Assembly (NCBI RefSeq): GCF_022664455.2
Contig: NZ_JAKRKC020000001.1
Location: 2,423,001-2,487,000, forward strand
Source: Actinomadura luzonensis
GTDB lineage: Bacteria; Actinomycetota; Actinomycetes; Streptosporangiales; Streptosporangiaceae
Reading direction: 5' to 3'
DNA length: 64,000 nt
In this document: in pieces, positions 23,952 through 33,357 of the stretch
Layout of the letters: every line of letters begins with the position of its first letter
Numbering within the stretch: position 1 is the stretch's first letter
Translations under genes and position numbers: made by a program
Notes under the pieces: model-generated
What the model was told of the DNA's origin: nothing
The model's database searches: none
Seen by the model: only the letters and a program-made list of their open reading frames with translations

Positions 23952-26464
23952 ATGGCATCGGGCAGATCCATCCGATTCAAGATCTCGACGCTGCTCGTCA
24001 TCCCCTTGATCTCCCTGGTCGCGCTCTGGGGCTTCGCCGCGAGCACCACCTCGGGAGAGGCGCTAAACCTGCTCAAGGTCGAGACGATCTGGACCGGCGT
24101 CATCAACAACGCCGACGGACTGGTGGGCAACCTGCAGACCGAGCGCCTGGCCTCCGCCGAGCGCATCGGGAACAACGTCACGGACCCCGGCGCCCTCGCC
24201 GAGGCCCGCGCCAAGGTGGACGCGAGCAGGAAGCGCCTCACACAGACCGCCTCGGCCGAGGACGTGCAGGCGGCGCTCACGCCGGACATGAAGAACCAGC
24301 TCCAGACCGTCTTCGCGGCCATCGACCGCATCCCGGACATCCGCCGCAAGGTGGACGAGCGGCGGCTCACCCCCGGCTCGCTCGTCACCGAGTTCGCCCG
24401 GATCTCCGACGAGGTCCACCTCCTCTACTCGCGGCTCAACATGAGCACCGACGTGGAGCTGTCGCTCCAGGCCCAGGGCGTGATCAGCGCCGACGAGGTG
24501 CGCGAGCTGCTGAGCCGCGAGCACGCCCTGATCATCGCCTCCGACGGCCGGGCCACCATGCACGACCTGCACATGCTGGCCGGCATCGACGGGTCCCGCA
24601 CGTACCTGTTCCCGAAGGCCCTCGCCAACCTCGACACCGAGCTTCGCGCCCCCTTCGAGAAGATCTACTACTCCCCCAGGTACGTCACGATGGAGAACCT
24701 GGTCGAGAGCTACGTCTCCGGCCAGCCCCTCGACATCCAGCTCTGGCGGGGCGTCGCCGACCAGGTGCAGAAGGAGTACCAGGAGGCCATCTGGCGCACC
24801 GGCGACAAGCTGCTGGCCCGCATGGAGCCGGCCGGCGTCGCCATCGTCGTGCGGGCCGCCGTCGCGGGCGCGCTCGGCCTGGTCGCGGTCATCTTCTCGA
24901 TCTTCATCTCGGTGCGGTTCGGCCGCCGCATCACCCGCGAGCTGGCGACGCTCCGCCGCACCGCGCTGGACCTGGCCGAGATCCGGCTGCCCGACGTCGT
25001 CGCCAAGCTGCGCAAGGGCGAGCAGGTGGACATCGCGGCCGAGGCCCCGCCCATCAGGGTGGGCAAGAACGCCACCAGCGAGATCGGCGACCTCGCCGCC
25101 GCCTTCGACAGCGTGCAGAGCACGGCCGTGGACGCGGCCGTCGAGCAGGCCAGGCTGCGCGAGGGCCTGTCCGAGGCGCTGCGCAACCTGGCCCGCCGCA
25201 GCCAGTCGCTGCTCCAGCGCCAGCTCCGCCTCCTCGACGAGATGCAGCGCCAGACGGAGGAGCCCGAGGCGCTGGAGCGGCTGTTCAAGCTCGACCACCT
25301 GACCACCCGCATGCGCCGCCACGCCGAGGGCCTGGTGCTGCTGTCGGGCGGCTCGGCCGGGCGCAGGTGGCGCGGCGTCATCCCGATGGAGGACGTGCTC
25401 AGCGGCGCGGCCGCCCAGGTCGAGGAGTACACCAGGGTCCGGGTCTACCCGATGCCCGAGGCCGGCGTCTCCGGGGCCGCGGTCGCCGACCTCATGCACC
25501 TGTTCGCCGAGCTCATCGAGAACGCCGCCGCCTTCTCCTCGCCCAGCAACGAGGTCTCGGTCCGGGGCGAGATGGTGGGCAGGGGCTTCGCCGTCGAGAT
25601 CGAGGACCGCGGGCTCGGCATGGACGAGACCACCCGGCAGGCCATCAACTGCCGTCTGGCCCGCCCGCCGGAGTTCGACGCCGCCCAGACCGAGCGGCTG
25701 GGGTTCGCCGTGGTCGGCATGCTCGCCGCCAGGCACGGCGTCAAGGTGACGCTCAAGCCCTCGCCGTACGGCGGCACGACCGTCATCGTGCTCGTGCCGG
25801 GCTCGCTGGTGGAGCCGCTGGTGTCGCCGGCGCAGGCGCTGGGGTTCGAGCCGGTGCCGGTCTCGGTCGTCCGGCAGGAGAGCCCGGGGCCGGAGAGCGT
25901 CAGGAACGGCCACCTGCCGCGGCGCGTGCACACCAGCAGGCGCACCGGCACGCCGGCCCTCCCGCAGCCCGCGCAGCCCATGGACGACGAGCTCGGCCCG
26001 CCGCCGGCCCCCGCCGAGCCCCCGGCGCTCTTCCAGCCCCGCCACGAGGCCCCGGCGCCGGGCCCAGCGCCGGGCGGCCCCACGCTCAACTCCACGTCGG
26101 GCCCGGCCAAGGGCCCGACGACGCGCCGCGGCGCGACCGCGCGGGCGGGCCGCGCCGCCCCGCCGAGCACCAGGACCAGGCCCGGGCCGACCGGCCGGCC
26201 GGTCCCACTCCGATCGAGCGGCCGACGGGCCTGACCCCGCCCGAGCGCCCGCCGACCAGCCTGCCCCGCCGCCAGCGCCAGAACGGCCTGCCGCCGCGGT
26301 TGCGGGAGGCGCCGCCGCCCGAGCCCGCGCGTGAGACGCCGCCCGCCGGGGAACGTTCGCCGGAGGAGGCCCGGGCGCTGCTCACCTCGCTCCAGTCCGG
26401 TTGGCAGCGCGGGCGCCAGGAGAGCGGGCAGGACAGCGACCAGGACGGGGGATCTCAGCCGTGA
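23952..26464 (+). CDS. Conservon histidine-kinase-like protein CvnA, frameshifted near the C-terminus
   Basis: An N-terminal helix (RFKISTLLVIPLISLVALWG), a nitrate/nitrite-sensing-like extracellular domain to about 290, a second helix, a HAMP-like linker and an ATPase core with ELIENAAAFSSP (N-box), EDRGLGMD (G1) and PYGGTTVIVLVP. The phosphoacceptor region is atypical, as in CvnA proteins. The starting frame ends at 26234 (760 residues), but the conserved tail (RQNGLPPRLREA and ERSPEEARALLTSLQ) continues in the next frame to 26464, overlapping the following gene by GTGA. The switch lies near 26185-26205 in a CCGGCCGGCCGG run, consistent with loss of one base. Genuine mutation or assembly error cannot be told apart here. 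The kinase core is intact. Confidence 0.75.
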
Positions 26465-26835
26465 GCCGCGAGCACGAGTGGGTCGATGAGGAGGCCGGGC
26501 CGGTCGTGCGGCCCTACGCGGTCGCGCGCGGCCGCACCAGGCCCGCGTCCTCCGCGCTGGACCTGCTGGCGAACGTCGTCTCCACGGGGCTGCCCGCCCC
26601 GGCCCACGCCGAGCTGAGCGCCCAGCACCGGCGGGTGCTCGGCTGCCTGTCCGGCGGGTCCAGGCCGGTGGTCGAGCTGGCCTCGGAGGTGGGCCTGCCG
26701 GTCGGCGTGCTGCGGGTGCTGCTCGGCGACCTGCTGGAGTACGGCCTGGTCTCGGTGCGCCCGCAGCGCGACCGGGCGTCCTCGCCCACGGAGAGCCTGC
26801 TGCGTGAGGTGATCAACGGCCTGAGGGCGCTGTAG
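26461..26835 (+). CDS. DUF742 protein (CvnC-type)
   Basis: 124 residues from a GTG overlapping the corrected stop of the upstream cvnA. DUF742 signature: EWVDEEAGPVVRPYAVARG and GRTRPASS at the start, a winged-helix-like centre (VVELASEVGLPVGVLRVLLG) and the closing EVINGLRAL. CvnC proteins are small DNA-binding-like partners in conservons. It is followed directly by the convergent GTPase gene, so this operon has only A and C; B and D are lacking here and present in the facing operon. Confidence 0.9.
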   Translation: MSREHEWVDEEAGPVVRPYAVARGRTRPASSALDLLANVVSTGLPAPAHAELSAQHRRVLGCLSGGSRPVVELASEVGLPVGVLRVLLGDLLEYGLVSVRPQRDRASSPTESLLREVINGLRAL

Positions 26836-26871
26836 GCGGCCCTCAGGGAGTCCGTCAGCCCGTGCCCGGGG

Positions 26872-27444
26872 CTAGTTCGCCGAGGTGAGCGTCCGCAGCG
26901 AGTGCTCGACCAGGGTGATCATCACTTCCTTGGCCGAGGCGCGGCGGCGCACGTCGCACAACATCACCGGGACGTCGTCGTCGAGGTCGAGCGCGATGCG
27001 CACGTCGTCGACGGTGTGCCGCTCGGCGCCGTCGAAGCAGTTGACGGCCACCACGAACGGCGTGCCGCGCTGCTCGAAGTAGTCGACCGACGGGAAGCAG
27101 TCGGTCAGCCGCCGGGTGTCGGCGATCACCACGGCGCCCAGCGCGCCGTAGGACAGCTCGTCCCACATGAACCAGAACCGCTCCTGCCCGGGCGTGCCGA
27201 ACAGGTACACCACGAGCCCTTCGCGGATGGTGATGCGGCCGAAGTCCATCGCCACGGTCGTGGTGGTCTTGGCCTCGACGCCGTCGAGGTCGTCCACGCC
27301 GACGCCGCGGTCGGAGAGCACCTCCTCCGTGCGCAGCGGTTTGATCTCGCTGATCGACCCGACCAGGGTGGTCTTGCCGACGCCGAAACCGCCGGCGATG
27401 AGGATCTTCAGCGCGACGGGATCCTCAGAGAGCACGGAGTCCAT
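26872..27444 (-). CDS. Conservon small GTPase (CvnD)
   Basis: 190 residues. P-loop GGFGVGKTTLVGS, switch region TTTTVAMDFG, G3-like LFGTPGQERFWFMWDEL, and VVAVNCFDG at the guanine-specificity position (Asn retained, no canonical NKxD). These match the Ras-like GTPases of conservons, thought to form a membrane complex with CvnA, B and C. Its start overlaps the DUF742 gene by 20 nt, last in the order A-B-C-D. Probably co-transcribed with the three genes upstream. Confidence 0.93.
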   Translation of the reverse strand: MDSVLSEDPVALKILIAGGFGVGKTTLVGSISEIKPLRTEEVLSDRGVGVDDLDGVEAKTTTTVAMDFGRITIREGLVVYLFGTPGQERFWFMWDELSYGALGAVVIADTRRLTDCFPSVDYFEQRGTPFVVAVNCFDGAERHTVDDVRIALDLDDDVPVMLCDVRRRASAKEVMITLVEHSLRTLTSAN

Positions 27445-27790
27445 TGATCACTTCCTTGAGAATGCGCTCATTCGTCCGCGTCCCTCCGGCGGAGGGCGAG
27501 GAGACGGTGATGAGGCCGTGGTCACGCATGTCGCCCAGGAGCACCCGGACGACGCCGACGGGCAGGTCGAGCTCGACGGCCAGGTCGGCCACCGAGATCG
27601 GGGTCCGGGCAGCCCGCAGGATCAGTCGCTGCTCGGGACCGAGCTCGCCGGCCGGCGCCTCGCCGACGGCGCGCACGGTCGCGACGAGGTCGAACACGTC
27701 ACCGGTGGGACGCGTGCGACCACGGATGAGAGCATAGGGCCGGACGACCGGTCCGGCCTCCTCATCGAACCACTGCGGGCCGTCGCTCAT
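27425..27790 (-). CDS. DUF742 protein (CvnC)
   Basis: 121 residues with WFDEEAGPVVRPYALIRG and GRTRPTGDVF at the start, the central ISVADLAVELDLPVGVVRVL helix-turn-helix-like segment and ILKEVINGLRAL at the end. It shares the ends and layout of the DUF742 protein at 26461, indicating duplication. The start overlaps the roadblock stop (ATGA), and its end overlaps cvnD by 20 nt, so the four genes form a single translationally coupled operon. Confidence 0.93.
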   Translation of the reverse strand: MSDGPQWFDEEAGPVVRPYALIRGRTRPTGDVFDLVATVRAVGEAPAGELGPEQRLILRAARTPISVADLAVELDLPVGVVRVLLGDMRDHGLITVSSPSAGGTRTNERILKEVINGLRAL

Positions 27791-28194
27791 GACGCTCCAG
27801 CGCGCGGGTTGGTGGTGATGTGCTGGCCCACCCGCTTGACCAGCATCGCCATCTCGTAGGCGATGTGCCCGACGTCCACGTTGGCCTCGGCGATCACGGC
27901 CAGGCAGGTGCCCTGCCCCGCCGCGGTCACGAACAGGAAAGCCGACTCCATCTCCACGATGGTCTGGCGCACGTCGCCGCCGCCGAAATGGCGCCCGGTG
28001 CCGCGGGCCAGGCTCTGGAAGCCGGCGGCCACGGCCGACAGGTGCTCGGCGTCCTCCCGGGTCAGCCCCTTGGAGTGGCCGACCGCCAGCCCGTCGGTCG
28101 ACAGGATGACCGCCTGGCGCACCGCCGCCACCCGCGACGTCAGGTCGTCCAGCAGCCAGTTCAGCTCACCGATGTTGCTGGTCGGCAGACTCAT
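27787..28194 (-). CDS. Roadblock/LC7-domain protein (CvnB)
   Basis: 135 residues. The roadblock fold is evident: ELNWLLDDLTSRVAAVRQAV, then ILSTDGLAVGHSKGL, MESAFLFVTAAGQGTCLAVI and VGHIAYEMAMLVKRVG. Roadblock proteins commonly regulate small GTPases, fitting interaction with CvnD. It overlaps the upstream cvnA and downstream cvnC by ATGA. No matching cvnB exists in the facing AC operon. Confidence 0.94.
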   Translation of the reverse strand: MSLPTSNIGELNWLLDDLTSRVAAVRQAVILSTDGLAVGHSKGLTREDAEHLSAVAAGFQSLARGTGRHFGGGDVRQTIVEMESAFLFVTAAGQGTCLAVIAEANVDVGHIAYEMAMLVKRVGQHITTNPRAGAS

Positions 28195-30362
28195 GCATCC
28201 CCCTTGCTCATGGGCCCCTCCTCAGAGGCTTCTTCTCGGGCGCGCTGGGTCCCCCGCTGGAAGGCCGAGAACAGGTCGCGGACCTCGTCGGGGGAGCGCT
28301 CGGCCGGCTTGTCCTCCCCGGGCGGCCGGGGCGGCCCTGAGGACGTCTCCGCCGGCCTGGGTGAGACGGCGGCCTGGCGCACGCGCCTGGGCAGCCCCTT
28401 GTGGGTGCCCGAGGTCACGACCGCGAGCGCCTTCTTCCGCGTCCGGCTGGGCAGCGAGGCCATCTCCTCGCCGCCGTGGCCGGCCGTCAGCGCGGTCTGC
28501 TCGGTGACCAGGGAGCGCGGCACCAGGACGATCGCGATCGTGCCGCCGAACGGCGAGCGGCGCAGCATGACCTTGACGCCGTGCCGCTCGGCCAGCCGGG
28601 CCACCACGAACAGCCCGAGCCGGTCGCTGTCGGCCAGGTCGAACTCGGGCGGGTTGGCCAGCACGCGGTTGGTGGCGGCGTACTCGGCGGCGGACAGGCC
28701 GAGGCCCCTGTCCTCGATCTCGATGGCGTAGCCGTTGCTGACCTGGTCGCCGCGCACCTGCACGGCGGTGTCCGGCGGGGAGTAGATGGTGGCGTTCTCG
28801 ACCAGCTCGGCGACCAGGTGGGTGAGGTCGGCGGCGGCGGTGCCCTCGACCGCGCTGACCGGCATCGCCTGCACCTCGACCCGCGTGTAGTCCTCGACCT
28901 CGGCGACCGCGGCCCGGACGATGTCGATCACCGGCACCGGCTTGCGCCAGGCGCGGCCGGGCGCGGAGCCGGACAGCACGATCAGGCTCTCGGCGTGCCG
29001 GCGCATGCGGGTGGTCAGGTGGTCCAGGCGGAAGAGCTCCTCCAGCCGGTCGGGGTCGTGGGTGCGCCGCTGCATGCCGTCCAGCAGCGCGAGCTGGCGG
29101 TGCAGCAGCCCCTGCTTGCGCCGGGCGAGGTTGAGGAAGACCTGGCCGACGCCGCGGCGCAGCGCGGCCTGGCCGACCGCCGCGGTGACCGCGGTGCGCT
29201 GCACGGAGTGGAAGGCCCTGGCCACGTCGGTGATCTCCGCAGAACCGCTCACCTTGATCGCCTTGGCCTCCTTCCGCACGTCGACGTCCTCGCCCTTGCG
29301 CAGCCGCGCGACGAGGTCGGGCAGCCGCCGATCCGACAGCTCGACCGCGGCCGCGCGCAGCCCGCCGAGCTCCCCTGCCAGGCGACGACCGAAGCGTACC
29401 GAGATGATGATCGAGGCGAGCACCGCGATCAAGCCGAGGCCGCCCGCGACCGCGATCTGCGCGACGGTGGCGGTGGCGGCGTCGGAGGTGCGCGCGGCGA
29501 GCGCCTCGGTGGCGGCCCGGCCGTCCTTGTCGAGCCGGCCGGTGAGCTTGTCGAGGGTCTCGTGCCAGGCGGCGCCGTCGGCGGGCGGCGTGCCGGTCTG
29601 GGCGATCCGCGCCTCCATGGCGGTGAAGGTCTGGAAGGGCTCGGAGGCGAAGATCTGCTCGTACGGCCGCCGCAGCGACACGTCGAGGCCGGCCATGCCG
29701 CGCGCGTGCAGGAAGCGGCGGGAGGCGGCGTACTCGGTGAAGGCCGTGACCTCGGGCGGGGTGAGCCGGTGGTCGGCGAGGGCGGCGAGGACGAGGGCGT
29801 GCTCCCTCGCGATCTGCTCCCTGGCCGCGCCCATCGCCTGCAGCGAGCCGGCCTGCTGGAGTATGGCCAGGTCGGAGACGGAGACGAGGTGGTCGTAGAG
29901 GGTGAACAGCGCGTCGAGGATGCGGTTGTAGGCGGTCAGGCCGGTCAGGCGGGAGCTGATGCCGTTGTCGATGTCCGCCCGGACGGGGCCGAGCCGGTCG
30001 AGCGCGGCGGTGAGCGCGGCGAGCGGGGCGTGGAGGCCGTCGGCGGCGTCCCCGGCCTCGGCGACCGCCCGGCGGAAGTCCTCGACGGCGCCGTCGGTGC
30101 GGGCGCGCTGGGCGCCGAGCACGCCGGTGGGCTCACGCGTCGTGATCGCCTCGGCGGAGCGTTCGCGCTCGGCCTGGAGCTGGGTCCCCAGGTCGGTGGA
30201 GGTGACGCCGATGGTCCGGTACAGCGTGTTCGCCCGGAGCAGTGACTGGGCGTCGCCCATGGTGAGGTTGAGGACGAAACCCCAGAGCGCGCTCAGAGAC
30301 AGGAGGGGTAGCAGCAGCAATAAGAAGATCTTGAACCGAATTGACCGGTTTCGCGAGCCCAT
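28191..30362 (-). CDS. Conservon histidine-kinase-like sensor (CvnA)
   Basis: 723 residues. First helix IRFKIFLLLLLPLLSLSALW, extracellular nitrate-sensing-like domain to about 315, second helix AVAGGLGLIAVLASIIISV, a HAMP-like region, and an ATPase core (ELVENATIYSPP, EDRGLGLS, FGGTIAIVLVP). The tail HKGLPRRVRQAA and AERSPDEVRDLFSAFQRG is the conserved end used here as the reference for the frameshifted paralogue at 23952. Start ATG at 30362 is placed just before the SIRFKI block shared by both paralogues. First gene of the complete ABCD conservon; the ligand is unknown. Confidence 0.92.
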   Translation of the reverse strand: MGSRNRSIRFKIFLLLLLPLLSLSALWGFVLNLTMGDAQSLLRANTLYRTIGVTSTDLGTQLQAERERSAEAITTREPTGVLGAQRARTDGAVEDFRRAVAEAGDAADGLHAPLAALTAALDRLGPVRADIDNGISSRLTGLTAYNRILDALFTLYDHLVSVSDLAILQQAGSLQAMGAAREQIAREHALVLAALADHRLTPPEVTAFTEYAASRRFLHARGMAGLDVSLRRPYEQIFASEPFQTFTAMEARIAQTGTPPADGAAWHETLDKLTGRLDKDGRAATEALAARTSDAATATVAQIAVAGGLGLIAVLASIIISVRFGRRLAGELGGLRAAAVELSDRRLPDLVARLRKGEDVDVRKEAKAIKVSGSAEITDVARAFHSVQRTAVTAAVGQAALRRGVGQVFLNLARRKQGLLHRQLALLDGMQRRTHDPDRLEELFRLDHLTTRMRRHAESLIVLSGSAPGRAWRKPVPVIDIVRAAVAEVEDYTRVEVQAMPVSAVEGTAAADLTHLVAELVENATIYSPPDTAVQVRGDQVSNGYAIEIEDRGLGLSAAEYAATNRVLANPPEFDLADSDRLGLFVVARLAERHGVKVMLRRSPFGGTIAIVLVPRSLVTEQTALTAGHGGEEMASLPSRTRKKALAVVTSGTHKGLPRRVRQAAVSPRPAETSSGPPRPPGEDKPAERSPDEVRDLFSAFQRGTQRAREEASEEGPMSKGDA

Positions 30363-30484
30363 GTCCCAACCTCGAGTCGGGGGCATTTCCACACCTTGTG
30401 TAAATACACCTCCGGAAGATCGCACAGGAGACTAGCACCGTTTATGCTTCCGGCGCAGTGGGAGGAACACGTTCATTACCGTGA

Positions 30485-31345
30485 TTATTGGGACAAGATC
30501 TCCCGATCCCGGCGTCCCGTGCGCACCGTCGACCACAGCCAGCCCAGCGCGACCAGCGAGATCACGATGAGCCCCGCCCAGTTCAGCAGCGTGTAGACGT
30601 GCACCTGCCAGGCGGTCACGTGCGGCACCCGGCCGATCCGCAGCGCCTCGAACTGCCACGGCCGCCCGGTCAGCACGAGCGTGACCGCGATGGCGATGGC
30701 GCTCATCGAGTCCCACAGCGCGTGCAGCGCCGAGACGCCGAGGTAGGCCAGCACCACGCGGTTGGTCAGCCGGCCGCCCGCCGCGAACAGCGCGCCGCCC
30801 AGCACGGCCGTCCACAGGCCGTGCCCGACCGGGGCCAGGATGCCGCGCAGCACCTCCGTCTCGACGAGCTGCCCCAGCGACAGGCCGTCGGCGGTGAACA
30901 GCGCGTTGAAGGCGTAGCCGGCGCTCTCGAAGGCGGCGAAGCCGAAGCCGACCGTCGCGCCCAGGATGACGCCGTCCATGGTCGAGCGCCGCTCCATCCG
31001 CCGGGTGACGAACATCAGCGCCGCCAGCTTCACGCCCTCCTCGATGAGGCCGACGGCGACGTACATGAGCAGCGAGGGCCGGAGCAGCCAGCTCTCCAGC
31101 AACGAGGCCCCGAGCACGCCCAGCACGCCGCCCACGACGAACGCCATGAACAGCAGCTCGACCGTCACCCGGGGCGAGCGCCCCCGCCCGTACGCCCACA
31201 CCACGAACGTCACCGGCACCAGGAAGCTGCCGAACAGCACCACGGTCGGCACCAGGTTGGAGTTGCCCGTCCAGGCGGTCACCAGCACCGTGGCCGCCCA
31301 CAGGACGAACCCGGTGACGAAGATCCGCACCCACAGTCTCTTCAT
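30485..31345 (-). CDS. PrsW-family glutamic-type intramembrane protease
   Basis: 286 residues with eight or so hydrophobic helices. The PrsW/CAAX-like catalytic motifs are present in order: LIEEGVKLAALMF (EExxK), FGFAAFESAGYAF (FxxxE) and SALHALWDSMSA (HxxxD). PrsW cleaves anti-sigma factors within the membrane in Bacillus; actinomycete homologues have unknown substrates. The ATG overlaps the stop of the flavoprotein gene upstream (ATGA). Because several sigma/membrane-protein pairs lie in the window, a role in signalling is possible but not shown. Confidence 0.92.
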   Translation of the reverse strand: MKRLWVRIFVTGFVLWAATVLVTAWTGNSNLVPTVVLFGSFLVPVTFVVWAYGRGRSPRVTVELLFMAFVVGGVLGVLGASLLESWLLRPSLLMYVAVGLIEEGVKLAALMFVTRRMERRSTMDGVILGATVGFGFAAFESAGYAFNALFTADGLSLGQLVETEVLRGILAPVGHGLWTAVLGGALFAAGGRLTNRVVLAYLGVSALHALWDSMSAIAIAVTLVLTGRPWQFEALRIGRVPHVTAWQVHVYTLLNWAGLIVISLVALGWLWSTVRTGRRDREILSQ

Positions 31346-32985
31346 TCGATCAGCTCCTCGACGGCTCGGAAGGCGGCGGTGACGGCGGCGTCGGCGCGGG
31401 CGGCGGGAGCGGCGTCGGAGCCCGCGATCGCGATGCGGCCGAAGCGCCGGCGGGCCACGTCGGCGGGGAACGGCCCGTCGGGGTAGAAGGCGTGCCACGG
31501 CCGGCAGTACTCGGGGGCGTTGCCATGGCCCCAGCGGTTGACCGTGATGCCCTCGACGTCCCTCGCCGGGTCGAAGCCGGCCGGGCCGAGCAGCCGGGTG
31601 AGCTGCTCGCGGATCGTGCGCTCCAGCACCTCGTACGGCGTCCTGATCAGCTCCCTCCGCCCCGCCACCGCGCCCGCCCGGGGCCCCAGCTCCGCCCGGC
31701 ACGGCGTCGCCAGCAGGTGCACCTCGGCCGGGCCGCCCGGCCGCTCCGGCGGGTCCAGCTCGACCAGCGACCAGTACGCGCCCGTCCACCGCACCCGCCG
31801 CACCCCTGCCCGCCGCCAGGCGTCCCAGTCGCGCACCCGCACGCTCGCGTGCACCAGCGGCACCCGTACCGCCTCGCCCAGGGCCTCGCGCTGCGCGGCC
31901 GGCAGCTCCGGCACCAGGTACGGGATCACCGCGCTCCAGCAGGCCAGGACGACCGACCCGGCCGCGACGCTCCTGACCCGGTGGCCGTCGAAGTAGGCGA
32001 CGCTCGCCGCCCCCTCGCCGTCGCGCACCGACACCACCGGGCTGGACAGCCGGAACCGCACCCGGTCCCCGGCCCGGTCCGGCGAGCCGGGATCGGGCAG
32101 CATCCGGTTGACCATCGCGCGCACCAGCGCCTGGTTGCCCTCGGGGAAGAGGTAGACGTCGGGGTCGCCGATCCCCCACTGCTTCCTGACCGTCGGCGAG
32201 TTGTAGCGCGAGGGCTTGTCCGTCTCCAGCCCGAGCCCCCCGAACCCCGGGTAGCCGGTGCCCCAGGCGTCGATCGCGCCGAGCGCCCGGGTGTCGTAGC
32301 CCCACTCGGGGCAGGACATGCTCCGGCAGAACCGCTCGACCTCCGGGTGCGCGCCGCAGACCTCCAGCAGGAACGCCGAGTACGTCAGCCCGGCCAGCCG
32401 CTCCTGCTTGGCCTCGGCGGGCAGCCCGGGGAACCAGTCGGGCGGGTCGTGGCGGAGCCGGCGCAGGTCGTCCCTGGCGCGGGCGGCGAGCGGCAGCCGC
32501 GAGACCCAGTCGCCGGTGAGCCGGACCAGGGTGTCCGCGCCGAAGGACTCCTCGTCGCACATCACCGCGTCGGCGAGCCCGGCCTCGGCCCCGCCCGTCC
32601 GGCCGCGGACGCTCTGCCGGTGGAACATCGCCCGCCGTGCCTGCCCGCCGATCTCGTCGTGGTTGTCGAGGACCAGCACGCTCGCGCCCGGCCGCCGGCG
32701 CCGCCACTCGTAGGCCGCGCTGACGCCGCTCAGCCCGCCGCCGACCACGACGAGGTCGTAGCTCTCGCCGGTGGGCTCGGGCGGGCCCGCGTACTGCCAG
32801 AAGCGGCCGTCCCTGAGCGCGTGCGGCACGCTCAGCGCTTCCGGGCCGCCGCCGCGGAACCCGGAGGGGCCGGGAGGCGGGGCGGCCTGGCGCGCCGCCT
32901 CGGCCGTGCCGCCGGAAACCACGCTCCCCAGGGTGCTCACCGCGATGCCGTCGAAGAAGTCGCGGCGGGAAATAGTCCGGTTCAT
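31342..32985 (-). CDS. FAD-dependent amine oxidoreductase (spermidine-dehydrogenase-like), Tat-type N-terminus
   Basis: 547 residues. The N-terminus NRTISRRDFFDGIAVSTLGS has a twin-arginine motif, followed by the FAD-binding YDLVVVGGGLSGVSAAYEWR and LDNHDEIGGQARR. Further blocks FPEGNQALVRAMVNRMLPD and HAFYPDGPFPADVARRRFGR resemble spermidine dehydrogenase-type flavoproteins, which oxidise polyamines outside the cytoplasm. Start ATG at 32985 is chosen to place the RR motif early; 33012 is an alternative. The stop overlaps the PrsW start. Substrate by similarity only. Confidence 0.8.
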   Translation of the reverse strand: MNRTISRRDFFDGIAVSTLGSVVSGGTAEAARQAAPPPGPSGFRGGGPEALSVPHALRDGRFWQYAGPPEPTGESYDLVVVGGGLSGVSAAYEWRRRRPGASVLVLDNHDEIGGQARRAMFHRQSVRGRTGGAEAGLADAVMCDEESFGADTLVRLTGDWVSRLPLAARARDDLRRLRHDPPDWFPGLPAEAKQERLAGLTYSAFLLEVCGAHPEVERFCRSMSCPEWGYDTRALGAIDAWGTGYPGFGGLGLETDKPSRYNSPTVRKQWGIGDPDVYLFPEGNQALVRAMVNRMLPDPGSPDRAGDRVRFRLSSPVVSVRDGEGAASVAYFDGHRVRSVAAGSVVLACWSAVIPYLVPELPAAQREALGEAVRVPLVHASVRVRDWDAWRRAGVRRVRWTGAYWSLVELDPPERPGGPAEVHLLATPCRAELGPRAGAVAGRRELIRTPYEVLERTIREQLTRLLGPAGFDPARDVEGITVNRWGHGNAPEYCRPWHAFYPDGPFPADVARRRFGRIAIAGSDAAPAARADAAVTAAFRAVEELIE

Positions 32986-33144
32986 CCCGAGGTCCCGTGG
33001 CGTCAGTGTCATGGCGCGATCATCGGCAGCCCCGGAATTGCGGGCGCAGGGACGCGCAGCGCCTCGAGAAACATTTTGCGCGGCCTATTACCGCGAATGC
33101 CGGTTTGGAGTAGCGTCCGGAAGAGCGAGACGGGGGGAGCCGGG

Positions 33145-33345
33145 GTGGTCGGCAAGCAGGGCAGGGTCACCGGACGGATCGGGCCCGGCCTCGTCGGCGA
33201 GGTGATGATCACCATCAGGGGCGGCAGCGAGGCCTTCTACGCGTACCCGAGCATCCCCGACGAGGAGATCCCGGTCGGCGCCGTCGTCGTCGTGGTCGAG
33301 TACTTCCCCCCGCGCACCGTCTACGTGGCCAAAGCACTCCTTTGA
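33145..33345 (+). CDS. Short NfeD-like OB-fold protein
   Basis: 66 residues from a GTG with GGGGGAG upstream. It reads as a single beta barrel (GRVTGRIGPGLVGEVMITIR, then IPVGAVVVVVEYFPPRTVYV), resembling the soluble C-terminal domain of NfeD proteins, but without their membrane helices. It lies 12 nt before the flotillin gene; NfeD and flotillin genes are neighbours in many bacteria (YuaF-YuaG in Bacillus). It probably docks on the flotillin. Confidence 0.75.
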   Translation: MVGKQGRVTGRIGPGLVGEVMITIRGGSEAFYAYPSIPDEEIPVGAVVVVVEYFPPRTVYVAKALL

Positions 33346-33357
33346 GGGAGGCAACCG

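Noticed and set aside
26206..26234. Natural C-terminus of the first CvnA at 26234
   Set aside because: The conserved tail and the overlap with the next gene continue in the adjacent frame, matching the paralogue at 28191.
28401..30245. A 614-residue plus-strand open frame opposite cvnA
   Set aside because: Antisense shadow of the sensor gene, rich in Gly, Arg and His, with no family signature.
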